A stretch of 49,265 bases of DNA. Origin: a virus. Numbering within the stretch: the stretch's first letter is position 1; the number at the start of each line of letters is the position of its first letter. Below the pieces are notes generated by a model. It was not told the DNA's origin, searched no databases, and saw only the letters and a list, made by a program, of their open reading frames with translations. Shown piece after piece: positions 9,374-17,765 of this stretch. Location of the stretch: positions 1-49,265 of IMG/VR virus record IMGVR_UViG_3300020477_000043, one strand, 5' to 3'. Made by a program: the position numbers and the translations under genes.

Positions 9374-10046
9374 AACTTTCTCCTTCTATTGTTACATTTT
9401 TACAAGCACACCATGGAGCTCCAGTACATTTTATTGGTGCTTCTTTCATTTCTTGTATAGTAAAACATCTAGTTAATATATCATCCCATTGCTTATCATC
9501 TCGTTCAACTAAAAATGATTTAATTTTTTGATCATTCTTATTTTCGTATAAAACAGTTCCAATATCAAATTTTGGATCAGCCATGTTTAAATACATTTGA
9601 AGTTGTAGTTGGTGATCCTCTTTAGGACCCTTTAATTTACCAAATCCTGATGTGTTAATACTTTTTAACTCAACAGGTATTCTTCCATACTCTTCATGTT
9701 TGATAACAAAATCGATACGTCCTGATATAACTGGATTATCAAGTTTAACAGGCATTTCTCTGGCTAGTATAATACCTAAATTCTGAAACCATGATTCAAC
9801 ACGATTTTCTAAGTAATTTCCATTTTGAAATATTCTATTTAAAGTGGGTTCTAAGGGCGTGCTAGGCATTTTACCATGAAATGTTAACCAGACAGCTCTA
9901 TCGCAAGTATTGCTTAGTGTAGAAGGATGAAAAACGCCACTACGAGGTGGCGTCATTGTCCCATGCAAATAATCGTCTATTAGTTCATTTAACCAGATGT
10001 CTTGCTTTACTAATCTTCCTCGTCCAGTTTTCTTAATGCCTGCCAT
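9363..10046 (-). CDS. Cas4/RecB-like PD-(D/E)XK nuclease with Fe-S cysteines
   Basis: The 227 residues show the RecB-family core: ISGRIDFVI with D112, PVELKSI with E126 and K128, and the Q-x-x-x-Y motif QLQLQMYL near 147-154. One cysteine precedes the core (C48) and three follow (C207, C213, C215). This is the four-Cys arrangement that binds a 4Fe-4S cluster in Cas4 and AddB. Such phage proteins are probably exonucleases that process DNA ends for recombination. No CRISPR array or Cas1/Cas2 is present, so adaptation is not implied. The ATG at 10046 has an AAGGAAG site. Confidence 0.82.
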   Translation of the reverse strand: MAGIKKTGRGRLVKQDIWLNELIDDYLHGTMTPPRSGVFHPSTLSNTCDRAVWLTFHGKMPSTPLEPTLNRIFQNGNYLENRVESWFQNLGIILAREMPVKLDNPVISGRIDFVIKHEEYGRIPVELKSINTSGFGKLKGPKEDHQLQLQMYLNMADPKFDIGTVLYENKNDQKIKSFLVERDDKQWDDILTRCFTIQEMKEAPIKCTGAPWCACKNVTIEGESYEF

Positions 10047-10315
10047 ATTGCTTCCTTTATTTTAGTTTTCGTGGTTTCTTTAATATGTACTATATGCTCC
10101 ACTTCGTCATACTCTAATAAATCAGCATCTCTTTTTCTATCTCTTTTCCTAAAATGCCCATATATACCATCTGCTTCTATTACCATCTTTAAATCTCGTA
10201 TATAAAAATCAACTCTATAAGGATCAAACTCATATTGATCTGCATATCTAATACCTAAATCCATTAAGCAATCAGCAATTATTCTTTCTTGTTTGGTATC
10301 TTCTGTACGCCTCAA
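10010..10315 (-). CDS. Vsr/DUF559-like endonuclease-fold protein
   Basis: This 101-residue protein has the compact core of the DUF559/Vsr branch of the PD-(D/E)XK nucleases: YRVDFYI with D36, then MVIEADGIYGH with E47 and D49, followed by a basic helix (KRDRKRDADLL). It could cut or nick DNA or resolve structures. Phage copies are often linked to recombination genes, and here it sits between RecA-like and Cas4-like genes. It overlaps the Cas4-like start by 37 bases. Confidence 0.75.
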   Translation of the reverse strand: MRRTEDTKQERIIADCLMDLGIRYADQYEFDPYRVDFYIRDLKMVIEADGIYGHFRKRDRKRDADLLEYDEVEHIVHIKETTKTKIKEAIWQALRKLDEED

Positions 10316-10330
10316 TTTCTAAGCCATTCC

Positions 10331-11275
10331 TTATAATTGCAATCTCGTCTGAAAATCAACATATTCATCTGGATTATCTATAAAAAATTGTTTTAATTTA
10401 TCTACACCTTGTACTTTAAGTTCAGTGCCATCTTTTTTTGTGTGATACCACCATGACCCTTTATTAAAAATTAAATCTATATTTTGGGCTTCTCTTATAT
10501 CAACGCTAATATAATCTATACCATCTTTCATATCAAAAGGTATTGTTGTTTGACCTTGATTTTCACCACCAATTTTAGTTTTATTTACAGTTACCTCTAT
10601 CTCATATCCAATTCTTTTTTTATTTTTATCTGGAATCCAACCACCTCTTCTTACACCTAGTATTAAATGAGCTAAAAATACTTGACCCTCCCCACCTGGC
10701 ATTGTATCGGACTTATATTTAGACATAGATGAACGTAATTGATTTATAGCAACTAAAGTCCCACCATTCTTTTCAAATTCATAAAATAATTTAGGAATTC
10801 CCATATTTAAAAATCTAGCTTGCCAAGCAATAGGGTTATATGAGAAATCCTCTTCCAAGTTAGCTGTGGGTATTAAACCAGCGAATGAATCTATTACCAC
10901 AAGATATCCAAGACTCAAACCTGTTCTAGCCATATTAAAAGCTTCCTCACCTGTGGTAGGTCTTACTTTACCAAGTCTTTCAACATCAACGCCACATTTT
11001 TTACTCCACTCTAAATCTAGGCTACCCTCTGCATCTATCCATAAGCATGGTATATCTCGTTTCTGAAAAGCCTTAACTATCTGTAAAGCTAAATAAGATT
11101 TACCAGCGTTACTTGGACCCGCCAGCATAGTAAAATGTTTGGTAGCTATTCCTCCACCTATTAAAACGTCAAAATTGGGTATATCTGTTGGTATGCGTTC
11201 AAACTCAAAAGCCAAGGTGTCCCCAAAACTTATATTTGGATGTTTTTTTAATAATTCTTCTTCAGCGGAGTTCAT
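10331..11275 (-). CDS. RecA/UvsX-like recombinase
   Basis: This 314-residue strand-exchange ATPase forms filaments on single-stranded DNA. Visible features are Walker A GPSNAGKS (53-60), a Walker B strand LVVIDSFAG near residue 125, a Gln-containing L1/L2-type segment VAINQLRSSM, and SDTMPGGEGQ, which resembles the RecA loop MPGGEA. It is shorter than cellular RecA (about 350) and lacks a separate C-terminal domain, like phage recombinases. The ATG overlaps the stop of the upstream small gene by four bases. Confidence 0.88.
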   Translation of the reverse strand: MNSAEEELLKKHPNISFGDTLAFEFERIPTDIPNFDVLIGGGIATKHFTMLAGPSNAGKSYLALQIVKAFQKRDIPCLWIDAEGSLDLEWSKKCGVDVERLGKVRPTTGEEAFNMARTGLSLGYLVVIDSFAGLIPTANLEEDFSYNPIAWQARFLNMGIPKLFYEFEKNGGTLVAINQLRSSMSKYKSDTMPGGEGQVFLAHLILGVRRGGWIPDKNKKRIGYEIEVTVNKTKIGGENQGQTTIPFDMKDGIDYISVDIREAQNIDLIFNKGSWWYHTKKDGTELKVQGVDKLKQFFIDNPDEYVDFQTRLQL

Positions 11276-11484
11276 TTACCAATGCCCTCTTGCTGTTCCT
11301 TATATTGATTATTTATATCATCTTTGGCTAATTCCCAAAGCCCATCTAAATATTCTCTTGCTGGAGCTAATTGAGTTTCTAAAGGTATTTCTGTATCGAT
11401 CTCACTTATGCCAACATCAGCCCTAAGAAAGTCAAAATCTCCTACCTTTTTTGTATATCCTAATTTAATCTCTATCTTTGCCAT
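11272..11484 (-). CDS. Small acidic hypothetical protein
   Basis: These 70 residues match no motif I know. The predicted pattern is a short beta segment (MAKIEIKLGYTKKVGDFDF) followed by an amphipathic helix (REYLDGLWELAKDDINNQYK). It overlaps the DUF1599-like gene by about 20 bases and the recA-like gene by four, which supports real translation inside the replication operon. Confidence 0.55.
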   Translation of the reverse strand: MAKIEIKLGYTKKVGDFDFLRADVGISEIDTEIPLETQLAPAREYLDGLWELAKDDINNQYKEQQEGIGK

Positions 11485-11782
11485 TTTTCTTATTCCTTTC
11501 TAATTCGTTTTTAAAAGTATCTTTATGTAACATTAATGCAATTATACTATACCCTCCAATATCTATAAATGTATCTACTACTGATTCGTTCTTTGGTTCA
11601 TAATCGTTTTTCCACATCAGGTTTTTTAACCTTGCTACCTTATCCCACAATCTAACAACTAACCCTTTTTCTCTAAAAGCTAATATATTGTCATGTCCAT
11701 AATCATGTTGTTTGTTTATTACAACCTGTGCTATTTCTAATGCGGCTTCCCTGCAAGATTCTTCATATGATTTAGTTGCCAT
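11465..11782 (-). CDS. DUF1599/Nmad1-like nucleotide-associated protein
   Basis: I start this gene at ATG 11782 (105 residues) because GGGGGA lies just upstream; an in-frame ATG at 11809 has a weaker site. The sequence KQHDYGHDNI, then RLWDKVARLKNL and ESVVDTFIDIGGYSIIAL matches the helical pattern of the phage family called nucleotide modification associated domain 1 (DUF1599). Members are all-helical and related in style to MazG-like nucleotide-binding proteins. The substrate is unknown. A link to nucleotide-pool handling or base modification is suggested by the family name and context only. Confidence 0.7.
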   Translation of the reverse strand: MATKSYEESCREAALEIAQVVINKQHDYGHDNILAFREKGLVVRLWDKVARLKNLMWKNDYEPKNESVVDTFIDIGGYSIIALMLHKDTFKNELERNKKNGKDRD

Positions 11783-12020
11783 ATATCCCCCAATCAATTG
11801 AATTGTCATATTTATGTTTAGAGTAATAAGTATATTTTCCTACCCTCTCTCTAGATATTTTCCCTTCTTCCGCTAATCTTCTTGCCTCTCGATCTGCTGA
11901 CGTACCCAACCAACCCCAAGGCGTTTGAGTCTTTTGTATTGCATAAGAAGGTATAGGCTCATTTGAGTCCTCTAATACTTTTAATATTATTTGCGATTGT
12001 GACAATTTATCGTTCGTCAT
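11772..12020 (-). CDS. Small winged-helix-like protein
   Basis: The start at 12020 (82 residues, MTNDKLSQSQ) is chosen for its GGAG site; an ATG at 12044 exists but lies inside the polymerase gene. The sequence SQIILKVLEDSNEPIPSYAI, followed by REARRLAEEGKISRERVGKY and TYYSKHK, looks like a winged helix: helices, then a basic recognition part and a beta wing. A DNA-binding or regulatory role is likely. Its place directly after the DNA polymerase suggests a role in replication. Confidence 0.6.
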   Translation of the reverse strand: MTNDKLSQSQIILKVLEDSNEPIPSYAIQKTQTPWGWLGTSADREARRLAEEGKISRERVGKYTYYSKHKYDNSIDWGIYGN

Positions 12021-13998
12021 ATACACTCCAATCAATATAGTCATCTAAAGAAGGTTCTTTAAAATCCTTTTTTGTAGCCCACGATGGGGTACATATCTCC
12101 ATATCAACCTTCAATGGTATGTTTAAACTATTCTGTTCTAATAAATCTTTGATTTTAAATGGGATTGAATCTAATTCGGAATCATGTATTTCTACAATAA
12201 TTTCATCATGAACCTGTAGAAGAATATTTGATTCTTTATCCTCAAGAAATTTAGCTATTTCTATCATTCTCTCACTTAGGATATCAGCACTAGTACCTTG
12301 TACCAGGTAGTTAACTCCCTTATAAGCAAATCTTGAATTAATCTTATATTTCCTACCATACTTATTATGAATATTACCAGTTTGTTCTACCTTGTTTACA
12401 ACTCTGTCAAAGAAATTCTTAGAGCCAACCATACCTTTAAAATATCTTTCCTTATATTTCCCAGCTTCTTGAGGCGTAGTATTTAATTGCTGTGCTAATG
12501 CTTTATTACCACTCCCATAAATTGTAGCGAATGTTATCCCTTTAGCTAGTTGCCTGTAAAATTTAAATTCACTATCTTCTTCTGTAATACCAAAAGCAAT
12601 CTTAGCTGCTTCCCCATGAAAATCTACATCGTCTTTATTTAGTAGTTCATCTATAACTTCATTCCGAAAGTAAGACATAAAAACCCTAACTTCCATTTGA
12701 CTATAATCAAATGAAACTAATGAATAATTATCTCTAGGAATAAAAAGACGTCTTATTGCTATTTGTTTAGCATCATCTGGATTAAATGATTCATCCCCAA
12801 CAAATGCCCATGTTTCTAAAACGTCATCAGATAAGTCACTGGGTAGGGACTTACCTCTTGCAGATACCATTGCTACTATTTTATTCTTAATACCCTCTCT
12901 ATCCTCAGCATTTAATTTTTCTGTAGCCAGTTTAAAATAGTTCCGTGGAATGTTTTGTAAGTTTGGTTCTCTAGAAGATAATCTACCTGTTGATGTGCCC
13001 CAATTACAAAATGAGGTTCTCATAATGGTTGTATCTATATATGGCTCTATATAAGTAGACTTTAGCTTTTCTAAAGCTCTGTACTGTCTAATAAGCCCTG
13101 CTAATCTATGGTTAATACTTGCTAATGCAACCTCATTCCAAGAAGGCGAACCCTTTTCCGTTTGCATGGGTGATTCTATATTTAGATTTTTAAATATTTC
13201 TCCTATTTGTGCGGGACTAGAGATATTAAATTCAGAACCAGCAAGACTGTATATTTCTTCTTGAACATCTTCTAACCTGTTTAATAATAAATCCCTTACT
13301 TTTAAAGCATATTGGTTATCTACAGAGATACCTCTTTTTTCCATTTGGAATAAAACTTGGGTTAATTCACATTCAAGATCAAATACTTTCTGTTGCTGGG
13401 TTGATTCTATTTGTTTTAAGGCTTTTTGATATATCCTAGAGGTCAATCTTACATCTTCTTTACAATATTCCCCCAAAAAGTCAGCAGGAGCCATTGAAAA
13501 GTCCTTATGCCATTTATTTGATCTAAGTTGTTTCTTAGTATCTATATCATATTGAATAGCTTCTTCACCGTAATGACGTTTTGCAGTAGCGGATAAAGAT
13601 AATTCCTTGGTATCACTATGTTCTATTAGACGAACCATAACTATTACATCAATTAATTTTTTATCAACAACTCTTAAACCCTCTTGTTCTAAAAAATGTA
13701 AATCAAATTTAATGTTATATCCTATAAATGTATCAACACCAGTATTTAAATATTGAATCAATTCTCTAAGGCAATTAGGGTTTAAGTTTTGTCCTTGATG
13801 ATGCCTAAATGGATAATATTGCATTAAACCAGTATGGTCAGGCTGTCCCACCCCAACACCACAGATTTGATTTCCGTTGTAAGAATCTAATCCATTTGTT
13901 TCAACATCTATACATAACTCAGGACCAAGTGCTTTTAGTTTTTCTAAATCTTCTTTAAAAGTTAAATTATTAACTATTGTCATCATTTCTAAATCCAT
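12007..13998 (-). CDS. polA: Family A DNA polymerase with 3'-5' exonuclease
   Basis: This is the replicative polymerase. Exonuclease motifs are present: D31 and E33 (CIDVETNGLD), N95 to D99 (GYNIKFDLHF) and D182 (YCKEDVRLT). The polymerase core has TSTGRLSSREPNLQNIPR (335-352), motif A SFDYSQME (D431), motif B R482/K486/F490 (RQLAKGITFATIYG) and motif C QVHDEI (H597, D598). All catalytic residues are intact. Phe490 is the position equivalent to E. coli Phe762. An extra segment of about 65 residues (352-416) separates the NLQNIPR motif from motif A. There is no 5'-3' exonuclease domain. The start could also be one of two Met codons 4-5 residues later. Confidence 0.95.
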   Translation of the reverse strand: MDLEMMTIVNNLTFKEDLEKLKALGPELCIDVETNGLDSYNGNQICGVGVGQPDHTGLMQYYPFRHHQGQNLNPNCLRELIQYLNTGVDTFIGYNIKFDLHFLEQEGLRVVDKKLIDVIVMVRLIEHSDTKELSLSATAKRHYGEEAIQYDIDTKKQLRSNKWHKDFSMAPADFLGEYCKEDVRLTSRIYQKALKQIESTQQQKVFDLECELTQVLFQMEKRGISVDNQYALKVRDLLLNRLEDVQEEIYSLAGSEFNISSPAQIGEIFKNLNIESPMQTEKGSPSWNEVALASINHRLAGLIRQYRALEKLKSTYIEPYIDTTIMRTSFCNWGTSTGRLSSREPNLQNIPRNYFKLATEKLNAEDREGIKNKIVAMVSARGKSLPSDLSDDVLETWAFVGDESFNPDDAKQIAIRRLFIPRDNYSLVSFDYSQMEVRVFMSYFRNEVIDELLNKDDVDFHGEAAKIAFGITEEDSEFKFYRQLAKGITFATIYGSGNKALAQQLNTTPQEAGKYKERYFKGMVGSKNFFDRVVNKVEQTGNIHNKYGRKYKINSRFAYKGVNYLVQGTSADILSERMIEIAKFLEDKESNILLQVHDEIIVEIHDSELDSIPFKIKDLLEQNSLNIPLKVDMEICTPSWATKKDFKEPSLDDYIDWSVYDER

Positions 13999-14004
13999 TT
14001 ACTT

Positions 14005-14035
14005 AATATATGGGGGTGTTTAGCCCCCATATATT
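14005..14035. terminator. Perfect 12-bp stem hairpin between SSB and polA
   Basis: AATATATGGGGG (14005-14016) pairs perfectly with CCCCCATATATT (14024-14035) around a 7-base loop. It fills the only sizeable gap in the replication cluster, just upstream of the polymerase start. No long T-run follows on either strand, so it may attenuate, process or stabilise the transcript rather than fully terminate it. Confidence 0.6.
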
Positions 14036-14047
14036 TACTTCACTAAA

Positions 14048-14779
14048 CTAAAATAAATCCCCATTATCAGGTGATGAATTATTTTCTATGGTTTTTGGAA
14101 CAAACGCTTGCCCATATCTATCGTAAAAATAATCCCTAATACTAGGTAATTTATTCGCTTCAGCTAATTTTGCTTTAGGAACCTCGAAGTTTTTTACTGT
14201 TTGACTTATTGTATAACTAGTGTCATACATACCTTTCCCTGTTCGCTTAATCCTCATGACCCCCTTATCGAGTGTACCCCATTCTTCATACACTTCCTCT
14301 AGCTGTCTAACTGTAACTCCCATATGCCCAAAACCTAAACTAATTATTCTAAAATCGTTTAAAGTTTCCTTAAATGCCTTTCTACCACCAGGACCTTCAG
14401 TTGGCTCCCAAGAATCTTGTAATTTTTCTGCGTGTATGATGTGATGTACATATCCCCAAAATGCAAATTTATGTTTAGGTTTAATTTCGTTACCATTGAT
14501 CTCCTCTGGTACACCACTTAAATCTAACCTATCATCATCTGCTACACGTTCCCATCCCGCAAGCTGATTAATAAATCCTCTACCACCCTGATTTGGATAA
14601 GTGTATATCCAATAATAATCAAATAAATTGAAATATGGATGTTTGGTATCTTCAGGATCACCAGTGGGAAGCGAGGTTAAAAAAATTTGATCTCCATCTT
14701 TGGGGTATAACTCTTTATTCTCTGTTCTCTCTGAATATGACTCTGTAGTCGCTGTTGAAATTAATTTTAATCCACTCAT
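14048..14779 (-). CDS. Probable single-stranded DNA-binding protein
   Basis: The 243-residue protein ends in PDNGDLF. A short acidic tail with a terminal Phe is the partner-binding signature of SSB proteins, including phage gp2.5 and gp32 types. The body has a beta-rich aromatic part (FNLFDYYWIYTY) and a mixed C-terminal half. It lies between primase and DNA polymerase, the expected place for an SSB. Sequence evidence for the OB fold is indirect, so the call rests on the tail and the context. Confidence 0.65.
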   Translation of the reverse strand: MSGLKLISTATTESYSERTENKELYPKDGDQIFLTSLPTGDPEDTKHPYFNLFDYYWIYTYPNQGGRGFINQLAGWERVADDDRLDLSGVPEEINGNEIKPKHKFAFWGYVHHIIHAEKLQDSWEPTEGPGGRKAFKETLNDFRIISLGFGHMGVTVRQLEEVYEEWGTLDKGVMRIKRTGKGMYDTSYTISQTVKNFEVPKAKLAEANKLPSIRDYFYDRYGQAFVPKTIENNSSPDNGDLF

Positions 14780-14790
14780 TTTTTTCTCCT

Positions 14791-15657
14791 TTAAAATATA
14801 TTTCTATTTTCTATAATTTTATCTATTTCTGTTCTATTGCGTATATCTTGGAAATCTTTGTATCTTTTTGGAAACTGTATAAAACTTATCATAAACCAAT
14901 CTTCTAGGTCAAACGTAGCTTTTTCAGTTCCCTTTTTTCCTGCTTCATCATTGTCAAGGCATAATACCACCTCCTGCGGTTTTAACTTTTTTAATAATTC
15001 GATTTGATTTTTTGATATTATAGCTCCTAATATTCCTAATCCATTATAACCATTTTGATGTAACCATATTGCATCTAAAGCACCCTCACATATAAATATC
15101 ACATCTTTATCCATTAAATGATTTAAACCAAATAATGCTTTGGATTTTCTAAATCCTTTGCTGAATAAGTATTTAGGTGTAAGCTCCAATCTTCTAGTTA
15201 TCCACCCCAATGTTTCAGACTCCTCATTCTCAACTGGTAAAACAAAATCTCCATATGCGTTTTGCTTACAACCCCATGTTTTTAATATCTCTTTCGTGAA
15301 ACCTCTTTGATATATCCAATGATTATCATTAATATCTACTAATCCCTCATAAGTAGGTTGGAAAGTATCTTCTTCATCAGGTGTTTTAATTCCTAAATCA
15401 AACTCTCCTATTGAGAAATCAAGATCAGTTTCCTGAATTTCTACTTGAATTTCATTCCAAGGTTTCCCAGATATTCTCCAGATAAATGAATTAAGACCGC
15501 CTTGCCCACACCCAGCAAAACAATTCCAAACACCTTTTTCTAAATTAACAGCACATGATGGCCTTCTATCGTCATGAAATGGGCAATGAATACTGAATTC
15601 ATCTTCTGTATTTGGTACATCCACACCATAACGGATTAAAAGGGAGTACCAATCCAT
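14791..15657 (-). CDS. DNA primase with CHC2 zinc finger and TOPRIM domain
   Basis: This 288-residue primase makes RNA primers for lagging strands. The zinc finger is visible as HCPFH (C25, H28), C46 and C50 in NCFAGCGQGG. The TOPRIM part has E191 in FICEGALDAIW and D235/D237 in VLCLDNDEAG. It is compact compared with DnaG (about 600) because the helicase is a separate gene two genes upstream, and it lacks a long C-terminal helicase-binding domain. The stop lies 11 bases before the SSB start. Confidence 0.92.
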   Translation of the reverse strand: MDWYSLLIRYGVDVPNTEDEFSIHCPFHDDRRPSCAVNLEKGVWNCFAGCGQGGLNSFIWRISGKPWNEIQVEIQETDLDFSIGEFDLGIKTPDEEDTFQPTYEGLVDINDNHWIYQRGFTKEILKTWGCKQNAYGDFVLPVENEESETLGWITRRLELTPKYLFSKGFRKSKALFGLNHLMDKDVIFICEGALDAIWLHQNGYNGLGILGAIISKNQIELLKKLKPQEVVLCLDNDEAGKKGTEKATFDLEDWFMISFIQFPKRYKDFQDIRNRTEIDKIIENRNIF

Positions 15658-15843
15658 TTATCTATCCTTTTTCGGTTTTCGTAAGAACAAAGCAATTTCG
15701 TTTGGGTAGCCATCTGAATCAGGGGCAATACCTTTTTTAATCATGCCCACAGTTACAGCTATTTCTTCCCTAGAAGCAGCTTTAGACTTTAAATGCTTAA
15801 CAACCACATCATCGTCGCTTCCAAGCCAATCAAGTAATCCCAT
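15658..15843 (-). CDS. Small hypothetical protein between helicase and primase
   Basis: These 61 residues contain an acidic start (LDWLGSDDDVV), a helical Lys/Ala region and a basic C-terminus (RKPKKDR). No known motif was seen. The gene fits exactly between helicase and primase and touches the primase start, so it is likely translated and might link these two proteins. That is inference from position. Confidence 0.5.
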   Translation of the reverse strand: MGLLDWLGSDDDVVVKHLKSKAASREEIAVTVGMIKKGIAPDSDGYPNEIALFLRKPKKDR

Positions 15844-15858
15844 AGTAAACTCTCCTTT

Positions 15859-17106
15859 CTAAAAATCGTCTACGTTATAATTTTCCAACTCATTGATATT
15901 ACCTATATCAACATCCCAATCTAAGACAGTTGTCAGTTTTGGAATAGCTCCGTCCCTATACTTTTGAAACTGAACCATTCTTTTATTATCATCATTTTCA
16001 ATTCCACACATTGCTAATGCAGCATCTGCTGCTCTAATTAAAGCATCTCCAAATGCTACCTGATCTGCTCTAGGTGGTGTAAACATATTAGAGGCATCTC
16101 TAGTCGCTTGTGTAGTAACTAAAATGGGAACGTCCATACTTGTAGCTAAATTCTTAAGACCATAAAACAATTCATGGTTTTGCTCCCATGCTGCTTTTTT
16201 AGAATTATTCCCTGATATCAAATATACACCATCTATAACTACAAATTCTGGATTGTACTTTCTTATTAAAGTTGCAATTGATGCTTGAGATATTCCTACT
16301 TGTCCTGGTATATGATCACATACAAGTAATGATTCCCTATTATTATGACTTAAGAAATCTTTATATTTTTCCGTGTTTATTTTATTCCCTCGCCTCAAAT
16401 CTGTGTGAGAGAACTCATAACCCATCATATTAGCTAAAACTACATCTAAACGCATATTTATGGCTCTAGCAGGCATCTCTGTCGATATTAGAAGTGTCTT
16501 AAAACCCTTGTTAACGGCCGTAGCAGCCGCGTGAACACACATCCACGTCTTACCTATAGTTGGTCTTGCAAAAATCGCTATAAGCTCACCTGGCATCCAT
16601 CCAACACCAAATGCATTTATGGATTTAAAGCTTGTAGGCACTCCCATTAAGCCAGAACCCTTTTCTCTTATCTTTATTCTTGATTCATATTCCGTATATC
16701 TTTCATCAGTCCCTTTATCATATATATAAATATCTTCATCAAAATTGGTCTGAATACTAGTTAAATCGTTTATAAGTGTAGCAATAGCTTTCTTAGGATC
16801 GTCTTGTATTTCACTTCGTACTTTACGCCCAGCATCCACAGCTTTTTTTGTAAGATAAAGCTTACCAAAGTTTCTTAATGCATAATTAAAATCTACGTCA
16901 ATACTGCTTATATCTAGGGAAGGGAAGTTTTCAGTTAATAATGATTGTGTTGGAAGTTTACCAGTAGTATCCCAATAGTTATTTATAAATGCATAAGCAG
17001 GTCCGTGAATATTAAAATCACGTTCACTATACTTAAAAGCCTTCAAGTTCTCTTTACTGTTCAAGTTAAAGATTATTGCTGACTCTATGTATTCATAACT
17101 CTCCAT
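15859..17106 (-). CDS. DnaB-like replicative helicase
   Basis: The start at ATG 17106 (MESYEYIESAII, 415 residues) is chosen for its GGAG site. An upstream Met at 17169 lies in the preceding gene and has no good site. The protein has a helical N-terminal domain and a RecA-fold ATPase: FARPTIGKTW is the Walker A, with Ala where DnaB has Gly, followed by LLISTEMP, the Walker B strand EFVVIDGVYLIS and VTTQATRDAS. The motor unwinds DNA at the fork on the lagging strand. It is slightly shorter than cellular DnaB (about 470). Confidence 0.9.
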   Translation of the reverse strand: MESYEYIESAIIFNLNSKENLKAFKYSERDFNIHGPAYAFINNYWDTTGKLPTQSLLTENFPSLDISSIDVDFNYALRNFGKLYLTKKAVDAGRKVRSEIQDDPKKAIATLINDLTSIQTNFDEDIYIYDKGTDERYTEYESRIKIREKGSGLMGVPTSFKSINAFGVGWMPGELIAIFARPTIGKTWMCVHAAATAVNKGFKTLLISTEMPARAINMRLDVVLANMMGYEFSHTDLRRGNKINTEKYKDFLSHNNRESLLVCDHIPGQVGISQASIATLIRKYNPEFVVIDGVYLISGNNSKKAAWEQNHELFYGLKNLATSMDVPILVTTQATRDASNMFTPPRADQVAFGDALIRAADAALAMCGIENDDNKRMVQFQKYRDGAIPKLTTVLDWDVDIGNINELENYNVDDF

Positions 17107-17359
17107 TGTTCTCCGCCATTCTCGTATATAACACTCTGCTTGACTCGTTGTAGTGAATATAATAATCAACTAATGATTGTGGTAATGAATCCACTATATT
17201 CTTTGCTTCTTCAAACTCCCTACAATCTTTAATTATCGTTATATTTCCTTTTCTGTCAACCCCCATAATCCTGAAAAAATTATCTGATTCTTCAATATTT
17301 GAATCAATTTTTCTTTTTTGTAGAAGCCTTCCCTGTCTTTTTGATCTTTTCATTGGCAT
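17093..17359 (-). CDS. Small basic hypothetical protein upstream of helicase
   Basis: This 88-residue protein is unrecognised. The N-terminus is basic (KRSKRQGRLLQKRK). A mixed part follows, with a beta-like stretch (FFRIMGVDRKGNITIIKD) and a helix. It overlaps the upstream gene by about 55 bases and the helicase by 14, a tight coupling seen throughout this operon. No clear SD was seen before either of its first two ATGs, so the start is uncertain. Confidence 0.45.
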   Translation of the reverse strand: MPMKRSKRQGRLLQKRKIDSNIEESDNFFRIMGVDRKGNITIIKDCREFEEAKNIVDSLPQSLVDYYIHYNESSRVLYTRMAENNGEL

Positions 17360-17765
17360 ATTTTTTCAATCTCTTTACTACGTCTTGTAATTCTATCTTT
17401 TGTGTCGCTGATGGAAACCATATAGCATCTAATACTAAATATTTTCTCCATAATTTCTTTATTTTCTCATCCCCAAATTTATGTACCGCCCAATATATAT
17501 CAGGATTGTACTCAACTAAATAATATTTTAATCCAGCAATTAAATATGGTATGTTTACTACTTTATCATTAGCTTTAATACAATTTAATATCGCACAAGC
17601 CATGCTAGAGGCTCCATAATTATCTATACCCTCTTTTAGCCCCTTCATTTCATTACCTATAAACCAAACTGATTCATATTCTTTATTGTATTTCTCTATA
17701 TATAAGTCACTAAATAATTCGTAAAGGTCCTTGGCGGTATATTTAGAAATCGATTTGGTGTTCAT
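17304..17765 (-). CDS. Hypothetical protein, possible helicase-loading role
   Basis: This 153-residue helical protein has no motif I can name. Aromatic-rich helices (KDLYELFSDLYIEKYNKEYE, then LIAGLKYYLVEYNPDIYWAV) are followed by a lysine-rich tail (KKTGKASTKKKN). It sits between the sigma factor and the helicase, where several phages carry a helicase loader, but no AAA+ or known loader signature is visible, so this remains a guess from position. Its start overlaps the sigma gene by 23 bases. Confidence 0.55.
   Translation of the reverse strand: MNTKSISKYTAKDLYELFSDLYIEKYNKEYESVWFIGNEMKGLKEGIDNYGASSMACAILNCIKANDKVVNIPYLIAGLKYYLVEYNPDIYWAVHKFGDEKIKKLWRKYLVLDAIWFPSATQKIELQDVVKRLKKYANEKIKKTGKASTKKKN

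Noticed and set aside
9363-10046. CRISPR adaptation module suggested by the Cas4-like gene
   Set aside because: There are no repeats with spacers and no Cas1 or Cas2. RecB/Cas4-like nucleases are common in phage recombination clusters.
14220-14444. Rightward frames opposite SSB, TerL and RecA genes
   Set aside because: No ribosome sites, no motifs, and they lie fully inside well-supported genes on the other strand.
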